Counted from the stretch's first letter, positions 1-11,138 are shown. The stretch: DNA of 64,000 bases from Corbicula japonica (GCA_038501625.1 JAZAYU010000010.1:4486912-4550911), one strand, 5' to 3'. Made by a program: numbers and translations. Notes: generated from the sequence alone by a model not told the origin.

Positions 1-3000
1 TCGAAAAAGGAACTGAAGTTTTTGTACAGATTTCATACACACATTATCAATCATTGTTAAAGTTATCTCCCCCTTGTTTATAACAACGGGTTTTATCTCG
101 AAACTGTTCGGAGAAAACAAACAATCAACTACATTTGATTATATTTGCAAGTTCCTTATTCGCTCGAATAAGGAAACGGGAACTGGTTCCTTATTCCTTA
201 TTCAGATACGAATAAGGAAACGGGAACTGGTTCCTTATTCCTTATTCAGATTCGAATAAGGAAACGGGAACTGGTTCCTTATTCCTTATTCAGATTCGAA
301 AAAGGAACTGAAGTTTTTGTACAGATTTCATACACACATTATCAATCATTGTTGAAGTTATCTCCCCCTGGTTCATAACAACGGGTTTTATATAGAAACT
401 GTTCGGAGAAAACAAACAATCAACTACATTTCATTATATTTGCCAGTTCCTTATTCGCTCGAATAAGGAAACGGGAACTGGTTCCTTATTCCTTATTCAG
501 ATTCGAATAAGGAAACGGGAACTGGTTCCTTATTCCTTATTCAGATTCGAAAAAGGAAATGGAGTTTTTGTACAGATTTCATAAACACATTATAAATTTT
601 TGTTGAAGTTATCTCCCCTTGGTTCATAACAACGGGTTTTATCTAGAAACTGTTCGGGAAAACAAACAATCAAGTACATTTCATTATATTTGCCAGCTCC
701 TTATTCGCTCGAATAAGGAAATAGGAACTGGTTCCTTATTCCTTATTCAGATTCGAATAAGGAAAAGGGAACTGGTTCCTTATTCCTTATTCACATTCGA
801 AAAAGGAACTGAAGTTTATGTACAGATTTCATACACACATTATCAATCATTGTTGAAGTTATCTCCCCCTTGTTCATAACAACGGGTTTTATCTAGAAAC
901 TGTTTTGAGAAAACAAACAATCAACTACATTTCATTATATTTGCCAGTTCCTTATTCGCTCGAATAAGGAAACAGGAACTGGTTCCTTATTCCTTATTCA
1001 GATTCGAATAAGGAAACGGGAACTGGTTCCTAATTCCTTATTCACATTCGAAAAAGGAACTGAAAGTTTTGTACAGATTTCATACACACATTATCAATCA
1101 TCGTTGAAGTTATCTCCCCCTTGTTCATAACAACGAGTTTTATCTAGAAACTGTGCGGAGAAAACGAACAACCAACTGCATTTCATTATATTTGCCAGTT
1201 CCTTATTCGCTCGAATAAGGAAACGGGAACTGGTTCCTTATTCCTTATTCAGATTCGAATAAGGAAACGGGAACTGGTTCCTTATTCCTTATTCAGATTC
1301 GAAAAAGGAACTGAACTTTTTGTACAGATTTCATACACACATTATAAATCATTGTTGAAGTTTTCTCCCCCTGGTTCATAACAACGGGTTTTATCTAGAA
1401 ACTGTTCGGAGAAAACAAACATTCAAATGCATTTCATGATATTTGCCAGTTCCTTATTCGCTCGAATAAGGAAACGGGAACTGGTTCCTTATTCCTTATT
1501 CGCTCGAATAAGGAAACGGGAACTGGTTCCTTATTCCTTATTCAGATTCGAAAAAGGAACTGAAGTTTTTGTACAGATTTCCTACACACATTATAATTCA
1601 TTGTTGAAGTTATCTCCCCCTGGTTCAAAACAACGGGTTTTATCTAGAAACTGCTCGTAGAAAACAAATATTCACCTACATTTGATTATATTTGCCAGTT
1701 CCTTATTCGCTCGAATAAGGAAACGGGAACTGGTTCCTTATTCCTTATTCAGATTCGAATAAGGAAACGGGAACTGGTTCCTTATTCCCTATTCAGATTC
1801 GAAAAAGGAACTGATGTTTTTGTACAGATTTCATACACACATGATAAATCATTGCTTAAGTTATCTCCCCCTGGTTCATAACAACGGGTTTTATCTAGAA
1901 AGGGTTCGGAGAAAACAAATAATCCACTACATTTCATTACAATTGCCAGTTCCTTATTCGCTCGAATAAGGAAACGGGAACTGGTTCCTTATTCAGATTC
2001 GAATAAGGAAACGGGAACTGGTTCCTTATTCCTTATTCAGATTCGAAAAAGGAACTGAAGTTTTTGTACAGATTTCATACACACATTATCAATCATTGTT
2101 GAAGTTATCTCCTCCTGGTTCATAACAACGGGTTTTATATAGAAACTGTTCGGAGAAAACAAACAATCAACTACATTTCATTATATTTGCCAGTTCCTTA
2201 TTCGCTCGAATAAGGAAACGGGAACTGGTTCCTTATTCCTTATTCAGATTCGAATAAGGAAACGGGAACTGGTTCCTTATTCCTTATTCAGATTCGAATA
2301 AGGAAACGGGAACTGGTTCCTTATTCCTTATTCAGATTTGAAAAAGGAACTGAAGTTTTTGTACAGATTTCTTACACACATTTTCAATCATTGTTGAAGT
2401 TATCTCCCCCTTGTTCATAACAACGGGTTTTACCTAGAAACTGTCCGGAGAAAACAAACAATCAACTGCATTTCATTATATTTGCCAGTTCCTTATTCGC
2501 TCGAATAGGGAAACGGGAACTGGTTCCTTATTCCTTATTCGCTCGGATGAGGAAACGGGAACTGGTTCCTTATTCGTTATTCAGATTCGCAAAAGGAACT
2601 GAAGTTTTTGTACAGATTTCCTACACACATTATAATTCATTGTTGAAGTTATCTCCCCCTGGTTCAAAACATTGGGTTTTATCTAGAAACTGCTCGCAGA
2701 AAACAAATATTGACCTACATTTCATTAGATTTGCCAGTTCCTTATTCGCTCGAATAAGGAAACGAGAACTGGTTCCTTATTCCTTATTCAGATTCGAATA
2801 AGAAAACGGGAACTGGTTCCTTATTCCTTATTCAGATTCGAATAAGGAAACGGGAACTGGTTCCTTATTCCTTATTCAGATTCGAATAAGGAAACGGGAA
2901 CTGGTTCCTTATTCCTTATTCACATTCGAAAAAGGAACTGAAGTTTTTGTACAGATTTCATACACACATTATCAATCATTGTTAAAGTTATCTCCCCCTT

Positions 3001-3990
3001 GTTAATAACAACGGGTTTTATCTCGAAACTGTTCGGGGAAAACAAACAATCAACTACATTTCATTATATTTGCCAGTTCCTTATTCGCTCGAATAAGGAA
3101 ACGGGAACTGGTTCCTTGTTTCTTATTCAGATTCGAATAAGGAAACGGGAACTGGTTCCTTATTCTTTATTCAGATTCGAAAAAGGAACTGAAGTTTTTG
3201 TACAGATTTCATACACACATTATCAATCATTGTTGAAGTTATCTCCCCCTTGTTCATAACAACGGGTTTTATCTAGAAACTGTTCTGAGAAAACTAATAT
3301 TCACCTACATTTCATTATATTTGCCAGTTCCTTATTCGCACGAATAAGGAAACGGGAATTGGTTCCTTATTCCTTATTCCGATTCGAATAAGGAAACGGG
3401 AACTGGTTCCTTATTCCTTATTCAGATTCGAATAAGGAAACGGGAACTGGTTCCTTATTCCTTATTCAGATTCGAAAAAGGAACTGAAGTTTTTGTACAG
3501 ATTTCACACACACATTATAAATCATTGTTAAAGTTAGCTCCCCCTTGTTCATAACAACGGGTTTTATCTAGAAACTGTTCGGAGAAAACAAACAATCAAC
3601 TACATTTCATTATATTTGCCAGTTCCTTATTCGCTCGAATAAGGAAACGGGAACTGGTTCCTTATTCCTTATTCAGATTCAAATAAGGAAACGGGAACTG
3701 GTTCCTTATTCCTTATTCAGATTCGAAAAAGGAACTGAAGTTTTTGTACAGATTTCATACACACATTATCAATCATTGTTAAAGTTATCTCCCCCTTGTT
3801 TATAACAACGGGTTTTAACTCGAAACTGTTCGGAGAAAACAAACAATCAACTACATTTGATTATATTTGCAAGTTCCTTATTCGCTCGAATAAGGAAACG
3901 GGAACTTGTTCCTTATTCCTTATTCAGATACGAATAAGGAAACGGGAACTGGTTCGTTATTCCTTATTCAGATTCGAAAAAGGAGATTCT
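1..3990. repeat. Satellite, ~250-bp unit with variable 44-bp modules
   Basis: Sixteen unit starts (GAAAAAGGAACTGAAG or a close variant) lie at 3, 298, 549, 799, 1050, 1301, 1550, 1801, 2045, 2340, 2589, 2928, 3179, 3474, 3725 and 3976. Most spacings are 249-251 bp; 295 bp occurs three times and 339 bp once, which is the base unit plus one or two extra 44-bp modules. Each module is an imperfect palindrome: outer arms GAATAAGGAA and TTCCTTATTC around GGAACTGGTTCC. A second hairpin has the same arms and a GCTC loop. The constant part carries ACACACATTAT and TTATCTCCCCCT. The array runs off the left edge of the window. Reading frames inside it are not genes because the unit is not a multiple of three. 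Confidence 0.95.
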
Positions 3991-4151
3991 GGAGAATTCT
4001 TGGAAAAAGTAAATGTTTACTATACATACATTCGGGTTTTTCGCGCTAGGAAAAAAGCGCGAATTTAAGACTCGGCGGAATTGCACCATGTTATATTATT
4101 TCTAGAAAAATATAATAGCGCGAATGTATGCCCGTTCACAATAATCACTTG

Positions 4152-4346
4152 TGGATTTTGAGCGAAAAAGGAAAAAGGAAACGGGAAACAGGAACCAACT
4201 TAACGGTGAAAAAGGAATAAGGAACCGGGAAACGGGAACTGTATGTATCAGTTCCCTATTCCTTTTTCGAAAAAGGAAAAAGGAAACGGGAAACAGGAAC
4301 CAACTTAACGCTGAAAAAGGAATAAGGAACCGGGAAACGGGAACTA
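4152..4346. repeat. Two-unit purine-rich repeat related to the satellite
   Basis: Two copies of a purine-rich block of about 75 bp (GGAAAAAGGAAACGGGAAAC ... GGAACCGGGAAACGGGAACT) lie at about 4168-4239 and 4275-4345. Between them is a pyrimidine-rich inverted piece (AGTTCCCTATTCCTTTTTC), so the blocks can fold on each other. The vocabulary (AAGGAAACGGGAACT) matches the 44-bp module of the neighbouring satellite, suggesting common origin. Confidence 0.8.
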
Positions 4347-4641
4347 ACTTTATATTCATAAGATAGAATGGTGTTACAATAATCACTTTCAAGATTGGAA
4401 TTCATAAACTTTTAAACACATTCCATAGTTACCGTGAAAGCAAAGTGGCAGGCTAGGCAATCAACTGTAGATGTATGCAGAGCACTAAGCTATATAAAGG
4501 ATGTTGTTAGCCTTCCTTTTGAATTTGCATTTAAAACGGGTTCTTGTGTAAGTTAATTGTTTGCAGTGTCAGTACTATTTGAATTTATCACACATTTAAT
4601 GTGTGATCAATTAAAAAATCAATGTTTCTCTTTTATAGCTA
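4347..4641. other. No feature seen
   Basis: AT-rich sequence between the satellite-related repeat and the first family A copy. It holds one short inverted repeat around 4588-4607 (CACACATTTAATGTGTG) and nothing else I can support. Confidence 0.6.
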
Positions 4642-4962
4642 TCTTAATAGATGAAAAGGGAACTTCTCGATTAAGCCATCGAACACGACAACTATTGCAG
4701 GCTCGGTTTAATTGAGCCTGTTCATTGACAGTAATGGAAACGCATATTACTGCCCACGACGCCTAGCCCCGGGTTGAGCGCAACTCAATATTTACACCAA
4801 TAAACAGTACAATTTTGACCATCCCAAACGTTGGTGTGCATATGACGGTGGACATGGAACCTTCAATGCGGTATTTTCAGATAAATACCATTCCATGTTC
4901 AGCGGCGTATGGTCCCCAGATAAAAGAATGGGTTTACCCTAAACGAGAAAACAATGGGCGTA
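4642..4962 (-). repeat. Dispersed repeat family A, copy 1 (left inverted arm)
   Basis: Read on the minus strand it matches copy 2 at 6293-6622 almost end to end. Shared landmarks are the GGGGACCATACGCCGC segment, GGTTCCATG, TTATTGGTGTAAATATTGAG, the hairpin GGGCAGTAAT...ATTACTG and the hairpin CAGGCTC...GAGCCTG, then GTCGTGTTCG and a shared terminus near CATCTATT. The two copies face each other about 1.33 kb apart, as in a foldback element or two independent insertions. No protein is encoded. Confidence 0.85.
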
Positions 4963-5844
4963 ACTTAACAGAATAGAATATTAATGAATTAATTTTACTT
5001 ATATTTGTCAAATATACATAGCAGACTATTATTGTTTTGTAACATTTAATTTTAACATTGTAAAGTTTTATCGTACAACTCTTACCAAATTACATATATA
5101 TTTATATCATTTTGAGGAGCAAATATGTTTTGCGTTTGTTCGTGAAAAAATTAAATACTCATTGCTTAATCAATCAGAAACAGATAACTGTTGAATTGTA
5201 ATTGTAAGATTTCCCGAAAAAGTAATTTGTCATTAGAAAGTAAAACATAAAGACAACATTGTTTGTTAACTTTTAAAATAATGAGAATATGATAAAGAGA
5301 ATCGAGTCAGATTACAATATATGAGGCTTTCCATTATTAAAATCTGCCTTGTAGTTTAGGAAAACAAAGACATATTTCAGTTGTTTTATGCGAGATACTG
5401 AATGAGTCTCATTAAAATATTTTTAATTTCCTTGAATATTATTTCGGAAATGAATCTACTGTGAGATATTACGTTACATAATATCTTACAAAACGAGATT
5501 TTTTATCTCAGTCTAATCATAGATTTATCTCAGTCTGATCATGAATGGAGGTTTTCGACACTTAATGCGCTTGCGCAATCATGTAATATATAGTCCAGCC
5601 TTGATCAATCGCCGATCTGTTTTCCTGTCGCAAAAACACCACGCATGTCGTTTTGGATAATTGTAGTCCTCTTCCTTAAAATGGTTAATCGCTGACAATT
5701 ATAATTTAACGCCCCTGCTAACATGTTGTAAACAGATGACAAACACAGCATGATTGTGACGATGAAAACGAAGAAATTGAAAGATAAATGGCAATTTCCA
5801 GAAGATGTGACGTTGTTAGTTACAGACAAATGAACAAAAATGGT
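4963..5844. other. Spacer between inverted family A copies
   Basis: AT-rich DNA with no recognisable gene. A short inverted word pair at 5498-5545 (ATCTCAGTCTAATCATAGA, then ATCTCAGTCTGATCATGAA) is a local duplication. Confidence 0.55.
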
Positions 5845-6010
5845 CATTGTGTACCCACTTGTTTTTCATGCGATAGCCATTAGATACTTATGTTTTATAT
5901 GTTTGTGTATTTTTGCAAGTACCAATGTCGAGCTTATGAGTGAGTTATTGTTTATTCACAAATTTAAAAATAACGACAACTACACTTGTTTTGTTTTCAT
6001 ATGTGAAACT
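5845..6010 (+). repeat. PLE-tail repeat, internal fragment
   Basis: This aligns by eye with 12595-12750: both contain GTTTTATATGTTTGTGT, then a diverged GCAACAATGTTGAGC-like block, then a GACAAC...TTTGTTTT block. It is an old partial copy of the dispersed repeat I interpret as the 3' end of the Penelope-like element of this genome. It lies inside the inverted family A pair. Confidence 0.6.
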
Positions 6011-6229
6011 TACCGAACTATCTTTCTTCTGCTGTTATCAGTTACGTCCTTTGAAGGTCGTTGAGCACAATATTTATGAACTAGGTCAATAGTACTTCCA
6101 AAATTGCTTTTGTTTTCATATTTCGGCCAGTTTATAGATGGGTGGTTTCAATATCCCAGCCAATATAGCTTCGGATATTGTTCAATCACCCCAAGGATAT
6201 ACTTCCTGCTGTTTAAATTTTGCCTTTGC

Positions 6230-6622
6230 CGTTGTCTGTGATATGCAGGATTTATATTCTCAGATCCCCTGTCAAAATTCTATTTTATTTAGTTCCGCCC
6301 ATTGTTTTCTCGTTTAGGGCAAACCCATTCTTTTATCTGGGGACCATACGCCGCTGAACATGGAATGGTATTAATCTGAAAATACCGCATTGAAGGTTCC
6401 ATGTTCACCGTCATATGCGTACCAACGTTTGGGATGGATCAAAATAGTACAGTTTATTGGTGTAAATATTGAGTTTCGCTCAACCCGGGGCTAGGCGTCG
6501 TGGGCAGTAATATGCATTTCAATTACTGCCCATGAACAGGCTCAACCAAACCGAGCCTGCAATATTTTCATAATTGTCGTGTTCGGTGGCTTTCAAAGTT
6601 CCCTTTTTATCTATTTCTCTCT
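6230..6622 (+). repeat. Dispersed repeat family A, copy 2 (right inverted arm)
   Basis: The best plus-strand copy of family A. Its start (GTGATATGCAGGATTTATAT) matches the outer end of the copy at 63082-63480. It then carries the landmarks listed for copy 1. Two stems are visible: GGGCAGTAAT with ATTACTGCCC (6504-6533) and CAGGCTC with GAGCCTG (about 6538-6560). The copy ends at the shared GTTCCCTTTTTATCTATT terminus. Confidence 0.85.
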
Positions 6623-6716
6623 TTTCCTTGCTCTGAAACTGTTTCCTGGGTATTAGACGTTTTAGTAAGTTAAAAAGACCCATTCTTTCTATTTTGCTCT
6701 GCTGTTTTGCCTTGCG

Positions 6717-6734
6717 GGGGGGGGGGGGGGGGGG
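6717..6734 (+). repeat. Poly-G tract, 18 G
   Basis: Eighteen uninterrupted G residues, following family A copy 2. A homopolymer of this length could form intermolecular G-quadruplexes and is prone to length error in assembly. Confidence 0.95.
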
Positions 6735-6809
6735 CGACTTGTTTTTTGAGTGTGGGTATTCTTAATATGCATGGTTTACGTTTCAAAATTTAAGCTTGGT
6801 TTCCAATTG

Positions 6810-7002
6810 TCTACTACTTAAGCTCCGGAAGTCGTATTTTCAGGAGAGTCAAAGTCGCGAGTGAAAATACAAACATCCGGAGTTCAGAAAGTGAAACATA
6901 TTTCTATATTTCACTGTGGTCATGACGTCCTATAACCAAACTTGAATCAGTTTTCTAAAAGCTTCATTATGTGCATATTAGTGTACAAGCGTGATAAATC
7001 AG
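6810..7002. repeat. Family B repeat, diverged copy
   Basis: AAGCTCCGGAAGTCGTATT and following text resemble 46170-46290 (TAAGCTCCGGAATACGTATT, then GTGAAAT and TTTCACCG blocks). It continues into the 238-bp tandem repeat, so the two probably belong to one element. No coding signal. Confidence 0.45.
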
Positions 7003-7478
7003 TGAAAATAAAAATTATTACCAACTGTTTGAAAACAGTGGAGTACTCTTTTTCACCGAAAACATTCTGTAATTCATTTGAAGTCACAGACTAAAAAGTG
7101 TTTTACTTCATTTTTGAATTTGCGATTTAAAATCCCCTCGTGCGTCAATAAACCAAGAACATTTAATCGAGGTGGGGGTAAAACCAAATTTCCCTAAATC
7201 GAGCGTCGCTGTGTAAACGATAAATGTACACAGAAAACGGTGAAAATAAAAATTATTACCAACTGTTTGAAAAAAGTGGAATACTCTTTTTCACCGAAAA
7301 CATTCTGTAATTCATTTGAAGTCACGCACTAAAAATTGTTTAACTTCATTTTTGAATTTGCTATTTAAAATCCCCTCGTGCGTCCATAAACCAAGAACAG
7401 TTAATCGAGGTGGGGGTAAAACCAAATTTCCCGAAATCGGCCGTCGCTTTGTAAACGATAAATGTACACAGAAAACGG
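7003..7478. repeat. 238-bp tandem duplication (2 copies)
   Basis: Copy 1 is 7003-7240 and copy 2 is 7241-7478, each starting TGAAAATAAAAATTATTACC and ending CAGAAAACGG. The copies differ at only a handful of positions, so the duplication is recent. Shared words include TTTTTCACCGAAAACATTCTG and AATCGAGGTGGGGGTAAAAC. The unit is not a multiple of three and carries no protein signal. Confidence 0.93.
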
Positions 7479-7479
7479 T

Positions 7480-7999
7480 TAAAACTGCTGAAATGCCTAA
7501 TCTTAAAACAGTTCAGCAATCGCATTATTGTATGATTGCATAGAATTGTTCAAATTAGTTTTAGAATCCACATTTTTATATTAAGAAGACATGGTTCTTC
7601 TTTAACGGAGAATATACTCGTTATTGCCGATTTTGTGACTTGTTTTTACCCTTACCTTGAATAATGTCAGTAGTTTAGCTTGCAGTGAATTTAATGTTGT
7701 TGTTTTTTTCTGGATAAGTTTTGCTTCTTACTTGACAAACTATATTGCTGTCACACATCTTTCATATTAAATAAAATTACAGAATTCTATGGCCGTAAGT
7801 TTTCTATATCATATTCGCAAGGTTTTCAAAGAGACCAATTATATAGATTTTAAACTGTAAACAATAAGCTAATATACTCCATTTGTGTAAATCATATTCT
7901 TTTACAGACATTCATAATAAGAAACGAATTATTTAAATGCCATTTGAATAGCACAATTTTAATTGTAAACATACATCAAAAGAAAAAAATGTTTAAATC
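7480..7999. other. No feature seen
   Basis: AT-rich DNA between the tandem duplication and the 3' end of the LINE. No open reading frame, RNA gene or repeat is recognised. Confidence 0.5.
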
Positions 8000-8185
8000 A
8001 TAAAAGGGGTTGGGGTTTTTTCCAGGCCCCTTTCACAGGGTAACCCCATTTATTTTTTTCATAGCAAGCACATTCATAAATACAAAACTAAATTAACAAC
8101 AAACAAACATACAAACAAACAAAAGGACAACAGATTGATGGATAAAAATATAAATAGAATTACCCGGAAGAAAAGGCCTAATTAT

Positions 8186-8236
8186 ACAGTACACATACAC
8201 ACACACACAGACACACATGCACACACATACACACTA
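8186..8236. repeat. (AC)n microsatellite
   Basis: An interrupted ACAC run in the probable 3' untranslated region of the LINE. Confidence 0.85.
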
Positions 8237-8664
8237 AACCATGCATACATTTACATTTAAAGAAACATACAAGTTACAACATCTTCCAATGTATAACTCA
8301 GAATTTATGTTTTCCTCAGTTTAAACATGCTAAATATTTTGAGAGGTGTTTTAGTAAACAAAAATACAGAAAAAGGCATCCTATTTAACTACAGGTTTAT
8401 TTTTGTTGCTGTTTAAAAAATTTAGAGGATAGAATTTTGTAGAGCAGCAATCAACAAGAGTGTTTTACAACTACATTACAATATCTAATTAAACAAGAAA
8501 AATGTAGCGAAAAAACTTTATGTTCCAAGACCAATTAATGTTTCAATCAAATGTTTAACTTTATTACAAAATGATATCTTTTTTCTGATTGCATCCATAT
8601 TTCTTTATTAATTTTCAAAAGATATTTCATATAAGCTTTTAAACCATCTACAGGTGGCTGTAAT

Positions 8665-9273
8665 TTAAGAATTTTGCATTTGTAAGTAAGTATACATCTT
8701 TACATAAATCAAAAAGAGGTTTTCTGGATAAAATTTTCTTTCTTTAAAACCAAAAAGTATAACATGCTCATTAATTGTTGTAAAGACTTCCACTGATGTA
8801 TAAGCATTTTTGTAGAAATTTTGAATTTTCACACATCTCCAAAACAAGTGCTCCATAGACTCTGTCTCCATTAAATAAAAAGTGCATAAAGAATTATCTC
8901 TTCTACCAATATTACATAACAGCTCATTTGTACCTAGCACTCTATGCAGTAACCTCACTTGAAACCATTGTATACTAGTGTCAGATGTGAGGTTAAAAGG
9001 TAAACTATAATATATTTTCCATTCATCCTGTTCAAATGTACACTGCAGTCTTTCAGACCATTTTCTTTGACTTGCAGGTAATTCTGAGCTATTTTGGTTG
9101 AAGCTGGTGTATAGTTCTTTACAGCCTTTTTGGTTTTTTAAAATATATTTCATAAAAGTTGGGTATATTGGCCTATGTAAATGGATTGTTTGTTTATTAT
9201 CTTGGTTGCATTTACTCAAAAACTGCTTTAAAGCATTTATTATCCCATTATAAACTAAAAAACTTGCATTCAA
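8665..9273 (-). pseudogene. LINE ORF2 C-terminal fragment
   Basis: An open stretch of 202 codons. The central part, IQWFQVRLLHRVLGTNELL, is followed by cysteines and a histidine (LLCNIG, LCTFYL, MEHLFWRC) in the arrangement of the zinc-binding domain at the C-terminus of many L1/Tx1-type reverse transcriptases. It lies in line with, and downstream of, the RT fragments on the same strand, with a short broken interval at 9274-9371. It is not a host gene: the context is purely retroelement and no splice structure is visible. Confidence 0.8.
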
Positions 9274-9371
9274 GTTATATTTCTCATTAAATTCTTAAAC
9301 AGTCATGATTTCTTTACTTTTTGATTTATGAACATCACACATGTATTGTACACCAGCTTCAAACCAAGATT

Positions 9372-10112
9372 TTAGAAAAAAAAGCTCTTATTGTCAATGA
9401 GTATACAGTGATTATAAAACAGTGGTAAGTTACAAATTTCATTTATGTTAACATTCATTGATTTTATTTCAATTAGACTTGCAAATGCTTCCATTGTGTC
9501 TTTCCAAAAGCTATTAGACATTTGTCTGACAATTTTGTCAATGTAGTGCTTACTACAATGAAAAATCTTTTGCATATCAATAAGCTCATTCATTATATAT
9601 GACCAGATTCCCCCATTAGTAAGTCTTCTTAACCATGTCAACTTTAGGGCTTTTATGAATGCTATCAAGTTTATCATTCTTAAACCACCATCACAATATT
9701 CTCTCACTAAAATACGATGTTTTATTTTTGCATTTCCTTCCAAAATAAATTCATAAAAAAGTCTATTGATATAAGTTATTGTATCGTGAGGTGGATTTGG
9801 TAATGATGTAAAAATATGTATGAAGATAGGCATAAGAAGTGTTTTAATTACTGTTATTTTACCAATAGGTGTCAATATTCTTCTTTTCCAGTATGATATA
9901 CAGTTTTGCACTGTTTTTATTTTGTCAGTATAATTTAGTTTAATCATTTCAGAAAGGTCTACATGAAAAGTAATTCCTAACATTTTAAAAGTTTGCTGAT
10001 TCCAATTTAATTTCCATCTAGTTTTTATGCTGTTACTGCTGAATTTATTCTTTCCTATCCAGACAACACAAGTTTTTTTCAAAATTAACCCGCAGTCCGG
10101 AGATTGAAGCAT
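9372..10112 (-). pseudogene. LINE ORF2 post-RT region
   Basis: An open stretch of 246 codons with features seen after the catalytic motif of L1/Tx1 reverse transcriptases: a KMLGITF block near the start, a YWKRRILTPIGKITVIKTLL block (thumb region), and a hydrophobic RLFYEFIL...ILVREYCDGGLRMINL block. The catalytic FADDT lies just upstream at 10188-10174, before a break at about 10170-10110. Long open frames show the insertion is moderately young even though it is dead. Confidence 0.8.
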
Positions 10113-10166
10113 AATTTATAAGGACGTTCAGAGTTTCATCTAAACTTTTCTTGGTACCATCTAAAA

Positions 10167-10675
10167 TTAAGGTTGTGTCATCTGCAAACTGTGAAATTTT
10201 GAATTCTTTTTATTAATAGTTATCCCTTTAATTATTTTACTGGTTCTCATTTTCAATGACAATATTTCTGCACATAAAATAAATATATAACATGATAGGG
10301 GGTCACCTTGACGGCAACCACGTCCTATTTTAATGAAGTTTGAAAGAAATCCACATTGGTTAATTGCAGACACTGAATCTTGATATAATATTTTGAACCA
10401 ATTTCTTTAAAAAGGTCCAAAATTAAAAAGGATAATGTTTGTTGTACAAATTCCCATGATAAGGAATCAAATGCCTTTTCAAAATCTATCAATAATAAGA
10501 GCCCATTTATATCATGTTCTTCGGTATATTGCATTATATCATAAATTAATCTAGTATTTTCTCCAATAAATCTACCTGGAATAAAACCTGTTTGTTCTTT
10601 ACTTACTAAAATGTCAATAAAACTTTTAATTCTATTTGCTATACAGCCGGATCCGATTTCATATACTGTATTCAA
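10167..10675 (-). pseudogene. LINE reverse transcriptase core, frameshifted
   Basis: Two overlapping open pieces (10675-10325 and 10373-10167) contain RT motifs in order: EQTGFIPGRFIGENTRL, LLLLIDFEKAFDSLSWEF (motif A, catalytic Asp in DFEKAFD), and GRGCRQGDPLSCYIFILCAE (motif B). The catalytic motif C is present but in another frame: bases 10174-10188 on the minus strand read FADDT, whereas the continuing frame reads QMTQP. At least two frameshifts therefore break the domain. The motif spellings fit the L1/Tx1 lineage rather than CR1 or RTE, judged from memory of those families. Confidence 0.87.
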
Positions 10676-10860
10676 TAATGTAATTGGTCTCCAATTTTTA
10701 AGGGATTATCTAGATTTATTTTCCTTTGGTATACAAGTTATTATTCCCTGTGCTTGAGTATATGATAGTTTTCCAGAATTGTAAGCATGATTTAGAGCCC
10801 AGAAAACAAAATGACCAAGTTTACTCACGAATACCTTAAAGACATCTGCTCCAAATCATA

Positions 10861-11138
10861 AAAGGTTACTTTGGTAACATATTTCGCAAGGAAGAATTTT
10901 TTTATAACCACAATAAAGACCTTTCATTAAAAATCATCAGACAAACCACAATAAGTCATCCTTTTATTAATCATTATACAGATTTGTTGAAAACCATCAG
11001 GCAGGTTCTTTCGTTTGGAATTCAAAAGTGAAAGTTCATAATATCGTCAAAGTATAATTGTATTCTGTTGTTGTACATATAAAAAGCGGTGCCGTCTGAA
11101 TCGAGACATCAATTTCTCACAAAGACCTTAAACTTTTA
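10861..11138. other. No feature seen
   Basis: Sequence between the truncated LINE and the first Pearl-like element. It begins at the likely LINE 5' insertion junction; no coding signal is visible. Confidence 0.5.

Larger units (their letters stand above)
8000..10860 (-). mobile_element. Decayed 5'-truncated LINE (L1/Tx1-like)
   Basis: Minus-strand remains of a non-LTR retrotransposon ORF2. In transcription order: a degraded stretch with a WALNHAYNSGKLSYTQAQG-like block (about 10800-10740), the RT core (10675-10167), the post-RT region (10112-9372), and a C-terminal part with a cysteine cluster (9273-8665). A probable 3' untranslated region with an AC microsatellite follows, down to about 8000. 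Upstream endonuclease and ORF1 sequence is absent, so the copy is 5'-truncated, as usual for target-primed insertion. Stops and frameshifts separate the blocks. The exact ends are uncertain; the 3' end is placed near the GGCCTGGAAAAAACCCC stretch. Confidence 0.85.

Noticed and set aside
1..3990. CRISPR-like direct repeats
   Set aside because: Units are about 250 bp without spacers, and the window is clearly animal nuclear DNA.
74..4068. Open frames repeating an RKRELVPYSLF-type peptide in the satellite
   Set aside because: They are translations of the 44-bp module. The 250-bp unit is not a multiple of three, frames shift from unit to unit, and there are no splice sites or start context.
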